Shown here: positions 17,651 through 25,207 of the stretch, piece after piece
Layout of the letters: every line of letters begins with the position of its first letter
Numbering within the stretch: the stretch's first letter is position 1
Assembly (NCBI RefSeq): GCF_023921225.1
Contig: NZ_CP071527.1
Location: forward strand, 248,001-312,000
Length of the DNA: 64,000 nt
DNA from: Legionella lytica
GTDB lineage: Bacteria > Pseudomonadota > Gammaproteobacteria > Legionellales > Legionellaceae
Direction of reading: 5' to 3'
Made by a program: the position numbers and the translations under genes
Notes under the pieces: generated by a model
Seen by the model: only the letters and a program-made list of their open reading frames with translations
What the model was told of the DNA's origin: nothing
The model's database searches: none

Positions 17651-18083
17651 GAATACAACATAATTTATTGATTTATATCAATATTTTTCATTGAGTTTTT
17701 CAAGTGGTACCACTGCGACACCAAAAATATCTAAAATCAATTCACTTACTTGCTCGTTATAAAGAACTGATTTGTGAAGATTTGTTCTTTATGGTTAAGG
17801 CATTTTATATGGGGTGTATTCAATAAAGTTTAATTCCCTTATAACATTATTCTTGCTTAGCAACTTTGATTGAATACTCCTGACCCCTTTATCTATATAT
17901 TCATGAAAATCGTAAAAGGTCTGATAACGGATTAGATCTCTGTAGAATCCAAAGTAACAAATTGGTTTTAATTGAATATTATTCAATAGGCACCATTTGT
18001 GACCTAAGTACTAAATTATTTGTTGATACCGAAAGATAAAAATGTTTTGATGAAGAGCCCAAATCTATGCTCTAAAAAACTTT
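17651..18083. other. Intergenic stretch between the two island units
   Basis: Directly after the internal attachment copy, at about 17703-17729, GGTACCACTGCGACACCAAA resembles the GGCACCATAGCGGCACCATT string found beyond attL, so it is probably an arm-type integrase site. A 63-codon minus-strand frame (17795-17986) has no ribosome site and no recognisable content. I see no convincing gene. The OLD-like gene starts at 18084. Confidence 0.5.
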
Positions 18084-19625
18084 ATGAACTTAATTATTAA
18101 AAATGTTAACATCAAAGCCTTTAAGGGCATTAAAGATATTCAAATATCTGAATGTGCCAGGATAAATGCATTTGTTGGGAAAAATAATTCGGGAAAGAGC
18201 TCCATTCTTCATGCTATCGAGATGGCTAGCCTAGCTTTAAAAACTAATGATTGGAATAACTTTCACTTTAAATTAGAAATAAAGGATATGTTAACGGATC
18301 TTGGGAATTTTGAAATCTCATTAACATATGAAAATAGTAGCTCTATTTCAATAAAATCTAATGCTCCGAATATTGTTCCAAATATTCAGCCACATGCAAC
18401 TAATGATCAAAAATTTCAATCAGTCTTAATAGTTCCTGACTCAGGAGTAAATCTTCTTACTCGGCAGCATAAAACACCTAAACAAGTACTTAATCAAGTA
18501 AGAGCGAAGCAGTTTGCCTACATCAATGCCATGGATATTTTGTATGCGATTAAATTCTATGCGGATCGTAATGAAGAAGGCATCACTCCATATGATTATG
18601 ACTCCATAATCACCGAAATAAAAAATTATTTTCCTGATATTCAAGATTTAAATGCTATTCGTACAGAAAATGATATTTCTAGTTTAGAATATACAGAGTT
18701 TGGAAAGAGGCTGGATATTTTATATTCCGGTACAGGATTAAAACATTTTTTGGATGTTTTAATTAAGACTACATTATCTAATGCACAAATACTTCTTCTT
18801 GATGAACCAGAGATGGGGCTTCATCCTGACTTACAACGTCGTTTTATGGAGTATCTTCTAAAATTAGCCACCGAAAAAAATCTTCAAATCTTTATCGCCA
18901 CTCATTCCCCTGTATTACTAAACTATACTACTGACATTCAATGTTACAGGATTATTAATTCAAAAGGGGTTCGTGAAATCAATAAAGTACCTACAGAGGC
19001 TAATCATCTACTTCTGAGTGATTTAGGTATACGTCCAAGCGATATATTTAACTATGATATTTGCTTAATGGTTGAGGGGCAGTCTGAAGTAATTTTTTTT
19101 GAGCATATCCTCCGCATACTTTATAAAGATGATTTCTCTGGGGTCGCCGTGACTGTTATACAATACGGAGGGGATGCGGCAGCGGCTATTTCTAATGGGG
19201 CTTTGCAAATAAGAAATATAACAGCTGCTCAGAAGTATACTTTTTGGCTTAGAGATCGTGATGCAATGCCTAAAGAAGAACCTTCTACCAATTCTACCAA
19301 ATTTAAAAATTCTCTTGAGAGAGCCGGACTTCCAATACATATTACATTGAAGAGGGAAATCGAGTTCTATTATCCCTTATTAATTCATTTAAAAGCGCAA
19401 CAAGGTGATGTAACTAAAGAGGAAGCAACGAGGTCAATTTACAACGGAAAACAAGACCAAAAATATCGCACCGCGGCTGAAACAAAAAACATATGTGTGC
19501 CTCAAGGCGTATATTTAAAAAAGCTTCTTGAAGAACATTTACTTTCAAAAGAGGATCTAGATCAGGAGATTGTTGATATTTTTGAGGAAAAATTGTTGTT
19601 ATGGAAACAAGAAATTTTGGGATAA
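18084..19625 (+). CDS. OLD-like ATPase with C-terminal TOPRIM domain (solo antiviral nuclease)
   Basis: 513 residues. An ABC-type ATPase comes first: Walker A GKNNSGKSS at 32-40, a signature-like SGTGLKHFLDV at 215-225, Walker B ILLLDEPEMG at 236-245 and the His switch IATHSP. There is no long coiled coil. A TOPRIM part follows: LMVEGQSE (328-335, catalytic Glu331) and RDRD (390-393), then KREIEFYYP. This order is that of class 1 OLD nucleases. A fused PARIS-like AriA/AriB is a less likely alternative because of the KREIEFY segment. No UvrD-like helicase lies beside it. It is the only gene of the 2.3-kb unit. Confidence 0.85.
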   Translation: MNLIIKNVNIKAFKGIKDIQISECARINAFVGKNNSGKSSILHAIEMASLALKTNDWNNFHFKLEIKDMLTDLGNFEISLTYENSSSISIKSNAPNIVPNIQPHATNDQKFQSVLIVPDSGVNLLTRQHKTPKQVLNQVRAKQFAYINAMDILYAIKFYADRNEEGITPYDYDSIITEIKNYFPDIQDLNAIRTENDISSLEYTEFGKRLDILYSGTGLKHFLDVLIKTTLSNAQILLLDEPEMGLHPDLQRRFMEYLLKLATEKNLQIFIATHSPVLLNYTTDIQCYRIINSKGVREINKVPTEANHLLLSDLGIRPSDIFNYDICLMVEGQSEVIFFEHILRILYKDDFSGVAVTVIQYGGDAAAAISNGALQIRNITAAQKYTFWLRDRDAMPKEEPSTNSTKFKNSLERAGLPIHITLKREIEFYYPLLIHLKAQQGDVTKEEATRSIYNGKQDQKYRTAAETKNICVPQGVYLKKLLEEHLLSKEDLDQEIVDIFEEKLLLWKQEILG

Positions 19626-19804
19626 ATGGAAACTCTGATTAACATAGCCCAAAAGATTATTTCAAACTATGAGGAATTATTTGATAAATCAGTTGCAGCA
19701 TATTTTACGATGTAAAATGCTATTCACACCGTTATGAGACTCTTTGGAATCTAGTTGCTTTAGAAAAAAAACGAGTTAATTGTTTCATGATGAAAGAGAA
19801 ATTT

Positions 19805-19973
19805 ACCGGCACCAAAACGGCACCATCTGCAGACCATAACAGACCATGAAAGACAACCTAGTGCTTTTGGGGAAAAAGGTGATAAGCTAGAATTGACATA
19901 GTTTTTAATGGTCTTTGGTGGTCTTTCATGAAAAGTGTAAAAGAGCTGGTAGCGGGTTCGATTCCCGCCGCCT
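19805..19973 (+). repeat. attR: Right end of the island with attachment site copy 3
   Basis: The final 22 bases (19952-19973) are identical to the ssrA 3' end. Upstream lie GGCACCAAAACGGCACCATC (19811-19830), a tandem arm-type site, then CATGAAAGACAACCT and GAATTGACATAGTTTTTAAT, which parallel the internal right end at 17490-17650. The sequence beyond 19973 would be the original chromosome or an older insertion. Confidence 0.85.
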
Positions 19974-19984
19974 TCAAACTCTAA

Positions 19985-20380
19985 GCAAAAAGACTATTCA
20001 AAGATTACAAAACCAAAACACCATACCTTGATGAAGTAATTAACGATTATTTATATGAATATAAACCTCAACACTTTGATATAGATGAAATTATTTTATC
20101 TTACGACATAGACGAGGACAATTTTAGCCTAATGAAAGCCCAGCATATTATCGCGCTTATGGTCGGCTTCGATAAATGGGCCGATTTATTGAAATCCTCT
20201 GAGTTTGAGTTAGAACTCGCTAAGTTATTAATTGATAACTACGATAAAGTAAGCTTAGTTGATTGGGAGATATATATTGCTGGTGTGGAGCGCGATAATA
20301 ACACAAGCATTGATTCTCAATCCAAATTAGAAATATTTAAACAGATTTTTATCAATATAGAATCTGAAAATTCTGTTTAA
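19985..20380 (+). pseudogene. 3' part of a gene cut off by the island's right end
   Basis: The frame is open from just after a TAA at 19982, 12 bases beyond the attachment repeat, to the stop at 20380. The first ATG (20132) lies 49 codons in, but the preceding codons read as protein (FKDYKTKTPYLDEVINDY, later DIDEIILSYDIDEDNFSLM). No start codon with a ribosome site is present in the upstream part, so the gene seems to have lost its 5' end. The preserved part, MKAQHIIALMVGFDKWADLL and following, is a small helical domain I cannot name. An 82-residue protein from 20132 remains possible. Confidence 0.55.
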
Positions 20381-20524
20381 ATTGTTGTTCAGGATAGGGC
20401 AATCTAAGCTAAGCTCCCTAATTGGAGAGAGCTTATTACATTTAATATGTCCTAAATTGACGCTAAATTTATGTGTGTTGAGAAAGGCCTTAATGCTAGA
20501 TAAAACCAATATAGTTGACTAAAA

Positions 20525-20566
20525 TTATTCTTTATTCTTTATTCTTTATTCTTTATTCTTTATTCT
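20525..20566 (+). repeat. Six perfect tandem copies of TTATTCT before the next gene
   Basis: Six uninterrupted 7-bp units lie 28 bases upstream of the ATG at 20594. The last unit forms the palindrome TATTCTAGAATA with the sequence that follows. A slippage-prone repeat of 7 bases in a promoter position would change -10/-35 spacing when copy number changes. Confidence 0.9.
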
Positions 20567-20593
20567 AGAATACGGAATAAAGGGTGATGATCG

Positions 20594-21145
20594 ATGATTA
20601 AATCACAAGATATCGTAGTTCTAGCCAAGCTGTTGGCTTACCAAACAGATAAAAGCTGGTCTCAAAATAGTATTGCATTTGAATTGTGTTTGAGTCCTTC
20701 TCAAATCAATAGTGCATTTAAACGATTGGTTGTAGCAGGGTTAATTACACCATATCATCCACCAAGCAAGCCGCAACCCATTATTCAGGCTTGTGAAGAG
20801 TTTTTTGTTCATGGATTAAAGTATGTCTTTCCTGCTAAATTAGGCGAGCTAGTCCGTGGCATTCCCACTAGTTATGCTGCTCCATGTTTAAGTGATCAGA
20901 TTGTTGCTGGTAGTGATCCTATCCCTGTATGGCCATATGGCGAAGGGAGCGAGCGTGGTCTTGCTTTAAAACCATTATATTCTTCAGTACCTGAATCTGT
21001 AGCAAAGCATCCAGATCCGTTATTTTATGACTTATTGACATTAATTGATGCTATTCGTTCTGGGCGTGTAAGAGAAAGACAAATTGCTTCACAAAAAATA
21101 TTGGCATTATTAAAACAAAAAGAGTTGGCATCAAATGAACATTAA
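20594..21145 (+). CDS. Putative winged-helix DNA-binding protein
   Basis: 183 residues. The first 70 residues form a MarR/GntR-like helix-turn-helix: DIVVLAKLLAYQTDKSWSQN, then FELCLSPSQINSAFKRL and a beta wing VAGLITPYHPP. The remaining part is hydrophilic and helical with a basic segment (RSGRVRERQ) near the end; I do not recognise it. The start ATG follows AAAGGGTGATG, a reasonable ribosome site. It stands alone behind the six-copy 7-bp repeat. A regulatory or toxin-antitoxin-type role is inferred only from the DNA-binding fold and the accessory surroundings. Confidence 0.7.
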   Translation: MIKSQDIVVLAKLLAYQTDKSWSQNSIAFELCLSPSQINSAFKRLVVAGLITPYHPPSKPQPIIQACEEFFVHGLKYVFPAKLGELVRGIPTSYAAPCLSDQIVAGSDPIPVWPYGEGSERGLALKPLYSSVPESVAKHPDPLFYDLLTLIDAIRSGRVRERQIASQKILALLKQKELASNEH

Positions 21146-21228
21146 ATTTTAATCATTTTCTTGAATAAATTAGCGTTTATTTCTAATAATCATAGGAATT
21201 TATCATCATATCTTGCTGGTTGTGGAGC

Positions 21229-21885
21229 TTAGCCCTGCCAATATTCATCACGGTCTTCTCGTAATTCAGGGGCATCCGGTTGCATGCTCTGGTAACGAAT
21301 AAACACTTTACGCATCCATACTGGCATCTTATCAAGATGCATTAAAACCTCACTGAAATATTTATCTTTTAGGCGATCATGAAGCTTTTTAACTACTCGT
21401 GGTTTTAAATACCCCTTACCCTCATACCACAACGCATTAACCACATGACATGTTACTGTATTTGGCATGACTATTTTTCTAGGACTCACATGCACAAGTT
21501 TAATTCTATTTTCACCATTAATTTTGATATAACGTGAGCGACCAGTCGTATAGTAAATTTCGTGAACAGGAATTTGTGTACTAAGACCAAGCTGATTCAA
21601 AGCTACAGCTGGATGAACTGTTATTATTTCACCTGTTTTCTTAGAAACAGCTTCAATGATTTTATCTGTACTTGGCGGAATTGGACGACCTGGCAGCAAG
21701 CGATTTTTTTCAGGTCTAAAATATATACCACGAGATATAGTGCCCACGTCATTGCTTTTTGCTAACCGCAATAAAACACGTTGTACAAGCTTAATTGGAT
21801 ATTTCTTGTAAATTGAGTCCACAAAAAAAATCCTTCCTTTTGGAATTTTTTTTATGAATTTTTCAATTAATACCGTTGTGCTCAT
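21229..21885 (-). CDS. AbiEi/DUF6088-type antitoxin-like protein without a visible partner
   Basis: 218 residues. The N-terminal winged helix (FIKKIPKGRIFFVDSIYKKY, then VQRVLLRLAKSNDVGTISRGIYF) and the following strand-rich part (TVHPAVALNQLGL, YYTTGRSRYIKI) match the type IV AbiEi/DUF6088 family. These proteins bind DNA and normally neutralise an AbiEii nucleotidyltransferase encoded directly downstream. No such gene is here; the next minus-strand region downstream is the winged-helix gene on the other strand. It may be an orphan antitoxin or anti-addiction relic. It is followed in the upstream direction by the Fic gene 66 bases away, also on the minus strand. Confidence 0.8.
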   Translation of the reverse strand: MSTTVLIEKFIKKIPKGRIFFVDSIYKKYPIKLVQRVLLRLAKSNDVGTISRGIYFRPEKNRLLPGRPIPPSTDKIIEAVSKKTGEIITVHPAVALNQLGLSTQIPVHEIYYTTGRSRYIKINGENRIKLVHVSPRKIVMPNTVTCHVVNALWYEGKGYLKPRVVKKLHDRLKDKYFSEVLMHLDKMPVWMRKVFIRYQSMQPDAPELREDRDEYWQG

Positions 21886-21951
21886 ATCTTTGACCTGTTT
21901 ATTTAAGCCTTTAAAAGATTATTAACTATAACTACCATGCTGTATTACTTT

Positions 21952-23046
21952 TTAATCAGAGTCCTTAAATAAGATTTGCATAAATCTTGTATTGATATAT
22001 ATTTTTTCTCTTCCAATTTCTATTTCTTTCAAAATTCCCTCACTGACTAGCTTCTGCAGGTATTCGGCAGCAGTTTGTCTCTTTACTATCCCTGCATCTA
22101 CTACATTAGAAATTCTACAGTAAGGTTGTACAAAGAGGAGTTCGACTAATTCTCTTGAATATATTTTAGGTTGTTTATTTTTTACATACTCCACAGTTTC
22201 TTCCATTAAACCAACAATGTTCTTAATCCTATTACAAGTCCATTGGGATGTGTTTGCGACGGCATTTAACATGTAAATAATCCAAGATTCCCAGTCATCT
22301 TTTAAAGTGACATTTAAGAGATATTGGTAATATTCCCTCTTATTCTTGATGATATAACGGCTCAAATAAAGAACAGGTATAGTTAAGAGTTCCCGCTCGA
22401 TTAAATACAATATATTTAAAATTCTCCCCGTTCGACCATTTCCATCTGTAAATGGATGGATTGCTTCAAATTGATAATGTCCTATAGCCATTTTTATTAA
22501 TGGGTCAATATCATTTTGATCATGTAAAAATACCTCCCAATTGTGAAGCTTTTGCCTTAAAAGCGCCTCGCCTTCAGGAGGAGTATAAATTATTTCTCCA
22601 GTTGCCTGATTAGATAGAGTTGTGCCTGGAACCTTTCTTACGGTCATTTCAACGCCGTGCAAGGTTGAACATACACTCTCTGCTAAGACTGTATTTAATG
22701 GCCGAGACTTAATAGATTCAAAGCCTTCTCTCAGAGCAGTTCTGTAACGTAAAGCCTCTTTTGTCGCTGGATCTATATTAGTTTCGGAACTGCTATTGGC
22801 ATATTGAAATAACTTATCTGTTGTAGTCACTATATTTTCGATCTCTGAGCTGGCTTGAGCTTCTAACAAAGGCAACGAGTTTATTAAAACGCTTTGGTTT
22901 GGTAACATTTCTGCGGCCTTTCTCAGTTCTGCTAGTGATGCACGTGCTTCAATGCATACTTTCAGTATTTTTTTAGTTTCTATATCCTGTCTAGGAGGCA
23001 GTGCAGGCAATTCATTGTATGCTTTAGTTACATCAATTTTTATCAT
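21952..23046 (-). CDS. Class II Fic protein (AMP transferase fold)
   Basis: 364 residues from ATG 23046; an ATG at 23073 lies inside a TGTCGA repeat and adds nine non-conserved residues. The Fic motif [12 protein letters not shown] is at 197-208. The N-terminal inhibitory motif SSEIEN (Ser66, Glu70, Asn71) is present, so it is autoinhibited class II. A winged-helix domain occupies the C-terminus ([20 protein letters not shown]). Such proteins transfer AMP to a target protein; some auto-modify and regulate. The array of repeats directly upstream suggests that it, or a missing partner, controls its own promoter. Confidence 0.93.
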   Translation of the reverse strand: MIKIDVTKAYNELPALPPRQDIETKKILKVCIEARASLAELRKAAEMLPNQSVLINSLPLLEAQASSEIENIVTTTDKLFQYANSSSETNIDPATKEALRYRTALREGFESIKSRPLNTVLAESVCSTLHGVEMTVRKVPGTTLSNQATGEIIYTPPEGEALLRQKLHNWEVFLHDQNDIDPLIKMAIGHYQFEAIHPFTDGNGRTGRILNILYLIERELLTIPVLYLSRYIIKNKREYYQYLLNVTLKDDWESWIIYMLNAVANTSQWTCNRIKNIVGLMEETVEYVKNKQPKIYSRELVELLFVQPYCRISNVVDAGIVKRQTAAEYLQKLVSEGILKEIEIGREKIYINTRFMQILFKDSD

Positions 23047-23065
23047 GTTTAAATTTTTCCATTTT

Positions 23066-23216
23066 ATCGACATGTTTTAAGGATATGTCGATGCGGTATA
23101 CATGTCCAGATAATGTGTCGATATTTTCCAGTTTTGTCGACATTTTTTTGGAATGTGTCGATGGTATAAACATATTCGTATAATATGTCGATAATTTAAT
23201 ATTATATCGACATGTC
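23066..23216. promoter_or_regulatory. Array of seven TGTCGA(T/C)-type sites upstream of fic
   Basis: Within 150 bases ATGTCGAT-like octamers occur at about 23066, 23084, 23114, 23135, 23154, 23184 and 23207, in both orientations. Several pair as inverted repeats, for example ATCGACAT with ATGTCGAT. Spacing is about 19-30 bases, suggesting helical phasing. This looks like a multi-site operator, or less likely an iteron set. No replication gene is close, which favours an operator. Confidence 0.75.
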
Positions 23217-23496
23217 ATTATAATAAATTAAAGATATGAGATGTTGCTGGGGGTATAAATGGGGGTATATTTAAATTTATAAAAAATAAATACATTAAAA
23301 ATCAATTAATTATATTTAAAGTTAAATAGCCGCTGCCCCAATTTCCAAATATTAGCTTCAATTTTTCAATGATTTTTCTAAAATCTAGTGTCGTAAAGTA
23401 TTAGGTTTTGCTTTGAATCGTGAATGTCTTGTTTGCTTTTTAGTATTTTCTTTGGGGCTCTATAATTAATATAGGGTTATTTTTAAGAGAAAAAGC
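23217..23496. other. AT-rich intergenic region, no gene seen
   Basis: About 280 bases of very AT-rich sequence between the operator array and the KTSC-like gene. A possible promoter for the latter (CTATAATTAA at about 23461) lies about 35 bases before its ATG. Nothing else is supported. Confidence 0.4.
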
Positions 23497-23727
23497 ATGG
23501 AAGCATATCAAAATAAAAGCGGGATCTCAGGTGTTGTTGCCTATGAAATTGGAGGTGACTTTATAAAAGTTAAATTTCAAAAAAATAACGGTGTGTATTT
23601 ATATAATTATCAAAGTCCAGGAGCTTTGCATGTTGAAGCAATGAAGGAGAGAGCAATGGATGGCATTGGTCTAGCTACGTATATAAACGAACACATAAGA
23701 AAGAATTATTTTAGTAAAGAATGTTAA
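23497..23727 (+). CDS. KTSC-domain-like small protein
   Basis: 76 residues. The pattern of YEIGGDFIKVKFQKNNGVYL, then a Tyr-rich NYQSPGALHVEAMKERAMDG and a final GLATYINEHIRKNY follows that of KTSC-domain proteins (YxYSxVP, a Glu-rich helix, GxGLNxYIN). The function of the domain is uncertain and some members are near nucleases or lysyl-tRNA synthetases. TATAATTAA at about 23461 and AAGAGAAAAAGC before the ATG support expression. Confidence 0.65.
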   Translation: MEAYQNKSGISGVVAYEIGGDFIKVKFQKNNGVYLYNYQSPGALHVEAMKERAMDGIGLATYINEHIRKNYFSKEC

Positions 23728-23812
23728 TTGCTAATAAAGCTTGTTTATCTTTATACATTGTCCTACATAAACTGCAAAGCCTCGAAGTACACATTCCCGT
23801 GAAATTGAGCAA

Positions 23813-24034
23813 ATGAATTGGTTTCATTATGATGGGCTATCAGAAATGGTTAGCCCTGGCACAAAGCGTAGGCTAAAGGAGTATTTTACTCATTCCCTTC
23901 AATCGGAAAAATGGTATGTTAAAATTGAATATTCTCGGGCAAATCTTGATAATACCATTTTGAGTACTCATTATTTTAAAATAATATTAGCAAAAGACTT
24001 GAGCCTTCCGGCTTGTAATTTTCCATCAATATGA
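23813..24034 (+). CDS. Small open reading frame, doubtful
   Basis: 73 codons starting MNWFHYDGLSEMVSPGTKRR. No clear ribosome site precedes the ATG (TTGAGCAA) and no family is recognised. It lies in an otherwise empty 350-base gap and is followed closely by the next gene. The first 50 residues look protein-like, so a decayed or short gene is possible. Confidence 0.25.
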   Translation: MNWFHYDGLSEMVSPGTKRRLKEYFTHSLQSEKWYVKIEYSRANLDNTILSTHYFKIILAKDLSLPACNFPSI

Positions 24035-24074
24035 TAGGTATTGGTTCGCACCTACATTATAGAATTAGACTCTT

Positions 24075-24899
24075 ATGAATAGTACATTTAATAAAATTGA
24101 TCTTTTAGTTAATGAAGCTAAGTTATCTCTTAAGGAGACTCAATCTCTTTTAGGTGGCCTTTTGCAGGTAACAACGGATAGTGACAGTGAGGGCTCTTCT
24201 GAAGAAGACAAAATTCTCAAAATTCAATTAACGCTGCAATATCGTTTAAGTTGCGAAGATGCTTTGAGTTTTTTATTAAAGCTGGATCATAACTTACTCT
24301 ATTTTCTCGGAGTTCAACCTCAGCAGTCCGCTAAAATGAATATTGAACGATTAGCATATGCTGTAGGGAATGAGGATTTAAAACAAATTTTAAATGTTTT
24401 GGCCATACTGACCGGCTCACTATCTAAAATTGTTGCGCGCTATAAAAATACCCATACCTCTTTTGCATTAAAGGAGAGAGTTTCGCAAAAACAACACACC
24501 ATAACCAACGAACTCTCTAGATTGCTTGTTAAGCAAAATCGGTTTTTAACCGTGCTACATCAGCTTGATGCTGAAATTGCACAACTGAAAAAGCTACAAG
24601 TTGGAGAACCTATTTTGGATTATATTGCCGCACTAAGAGGGCCCATTTCACATTTTCACCAAGCCATCATTCATGGTCTTGAGCAGGGAAAACAGCTCTA
24701 TCACCAAGTAAATAAAACGCCTTTAATTGACTATCAACTCGATGCTTTACTCAAAGAAACGCAACAAGTACTTCACTTAATGCCAAGTACTTATAATCTG
24801 CAGCCTAATAATCCGATTAAACAATTTGATCATCCAATGACTTCTGAACAATTAGAACAACGTGCTGCAGCAAAACGATTACGTCCATTTTTTGGATAA
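24075..24899 (+). CDS. Hypothetical helical protein with coiled-coil content
   Basis: 274 residues, not recognised. It is almost entirely helical, with an acidic serine-rich stretch DSDSEGSSEEDK at about 36-47, and heptad-like segments at 130-180 (LVKQNRFLTVLHQLDAEIAQ). There is no signal peptide or membrane span. The C-terminus is MTSEQLEQRAAAKRLRPFFG, a Glu-containing then basic tail of the kind sometimes seen in secreted Legionella proteins, which is weak evidence for secretion. A start at ATG 24075 follows AGACTCTT, a poor ribosome site. Confidence 0.65.
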   Translation: MNSTFNKIDLLVNEAKLSLKETQSLLGGLLQVTTDSDSEGSSEEDKILKIQLTLQYRLSCEDALSFLLKLDHNLLYFLGVQPQQSAKMNIERLAYAVGNEDLKQILNVLAILTGSLSKIVARYKNTHTSFALKERVSQKQHTITNELSRLLVKQNRFLTVLHQLDAEIAQLKKLQVGEPILDYIAALRGPISHFHQAIIHGLEQGKQLYHQVNKTPLIDYQLDALLKETQQVLHLMPSTYNLQPNNPIKQFDHPMTSEQLEQRAAAKRLRPFFG

Positions 24900-25003
24900 A
24901 AACCTATTTCCCTAAGATGCATGGCTCATGAACTCCCTGAGATGTAGGTTGGCCCATATGCCTAATGGCACTTACTTAAGGAATTTGCTTTGCTCATGGT
25001 CTT

Positions 25004-25042
25004 CCGGATTTGGCTGCGCTGCATTCAGCGAGCCAAATCCGG
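25004..25042. terminator. Strong hairpin between two hypothetical genes
   Basis: CCGGATTTGGCT at 25004-25015 pairs perfectly with AGCCAAATCCGG at 25031-25042, and CGCT/AGCG extends the stem toward the loop. No T-run follows, so it may be an intergenic repeat or RNA processing structure rather than a classical terminator. The rest of the 308-base gap holds the promoter below and nothing else I can support. Confidence 0.5.
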
Positions 25043-25106
25043 GGAGTGATGAGTATAGAGAAAATTAGCAGTTAATTCATAAATAGATCAGCATGTGCTC
25101 CTGTTG

Positions 25107-25115
25107 TGCTATAAT
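25107..25115 (+). promoter_or_regulatory. Extended -10 promoter of the CaaX protein gene
   Basis: TGCTATAAT is a perfect extended -10 element (TGn plus TATAAT), 93 bases before the ATG at 25208. No good -35 box is present, which an extended -10 can tolerate. Confidence 0.5.
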
Positions 25116-25207
25116 CGATTCACACCAACCATTCAATTTCTAAATGAGATACAGACGAAATTCTTATTCATTTTTATTTATACATGATGAAAGAGGTATA
25201 GCCTGTT

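Larger units (their letters stand above)
3617..19973. mobile_element. Composite genomic island inserted at ssrA (defence island)
   Basis: The island is bounded by a perfect 22-bp direct repeat of the ssrA 3' end. An internal imperfect copy at 17633 divides it into a 14.0-kb unit (integrase remnant, repressor, restriction operon, FRG gene) and a 2.3-kb unit (OLD-like nuclease). The two right ends share a diverged block of about 150 bases. The only integrase is decayed, so the element probably can no longer move by itself. Its cargo is almost entirely antiviral or anti-plasmid in type. Confidence 0.85.

Noticed and set aside
17795..17986. 63-codon minus-strand frame in the island gap
   Set aside because: No ribosome site, no recognised content, and AT-rich DNA gives such frames by chance.
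23066..23216. Plasmid-type iterons of a replication origin
   Set aside because: No replication initiator gene is nearby and the repeats are in both orientations with uneven spacing, which fits an operator better.
23033..23218. 61-codon minus-strand frame upstream of fic
   Set aside because: It consists almost entirely of the TGTCGA-type operator array and has no ribosome site; the repetition explains it.
3246..23500. A CRISPR array or cas genes in the defence region
   Set aside because: No regularly spaced repeats with unique spacers were seen, and no protein resembles a Cas family.
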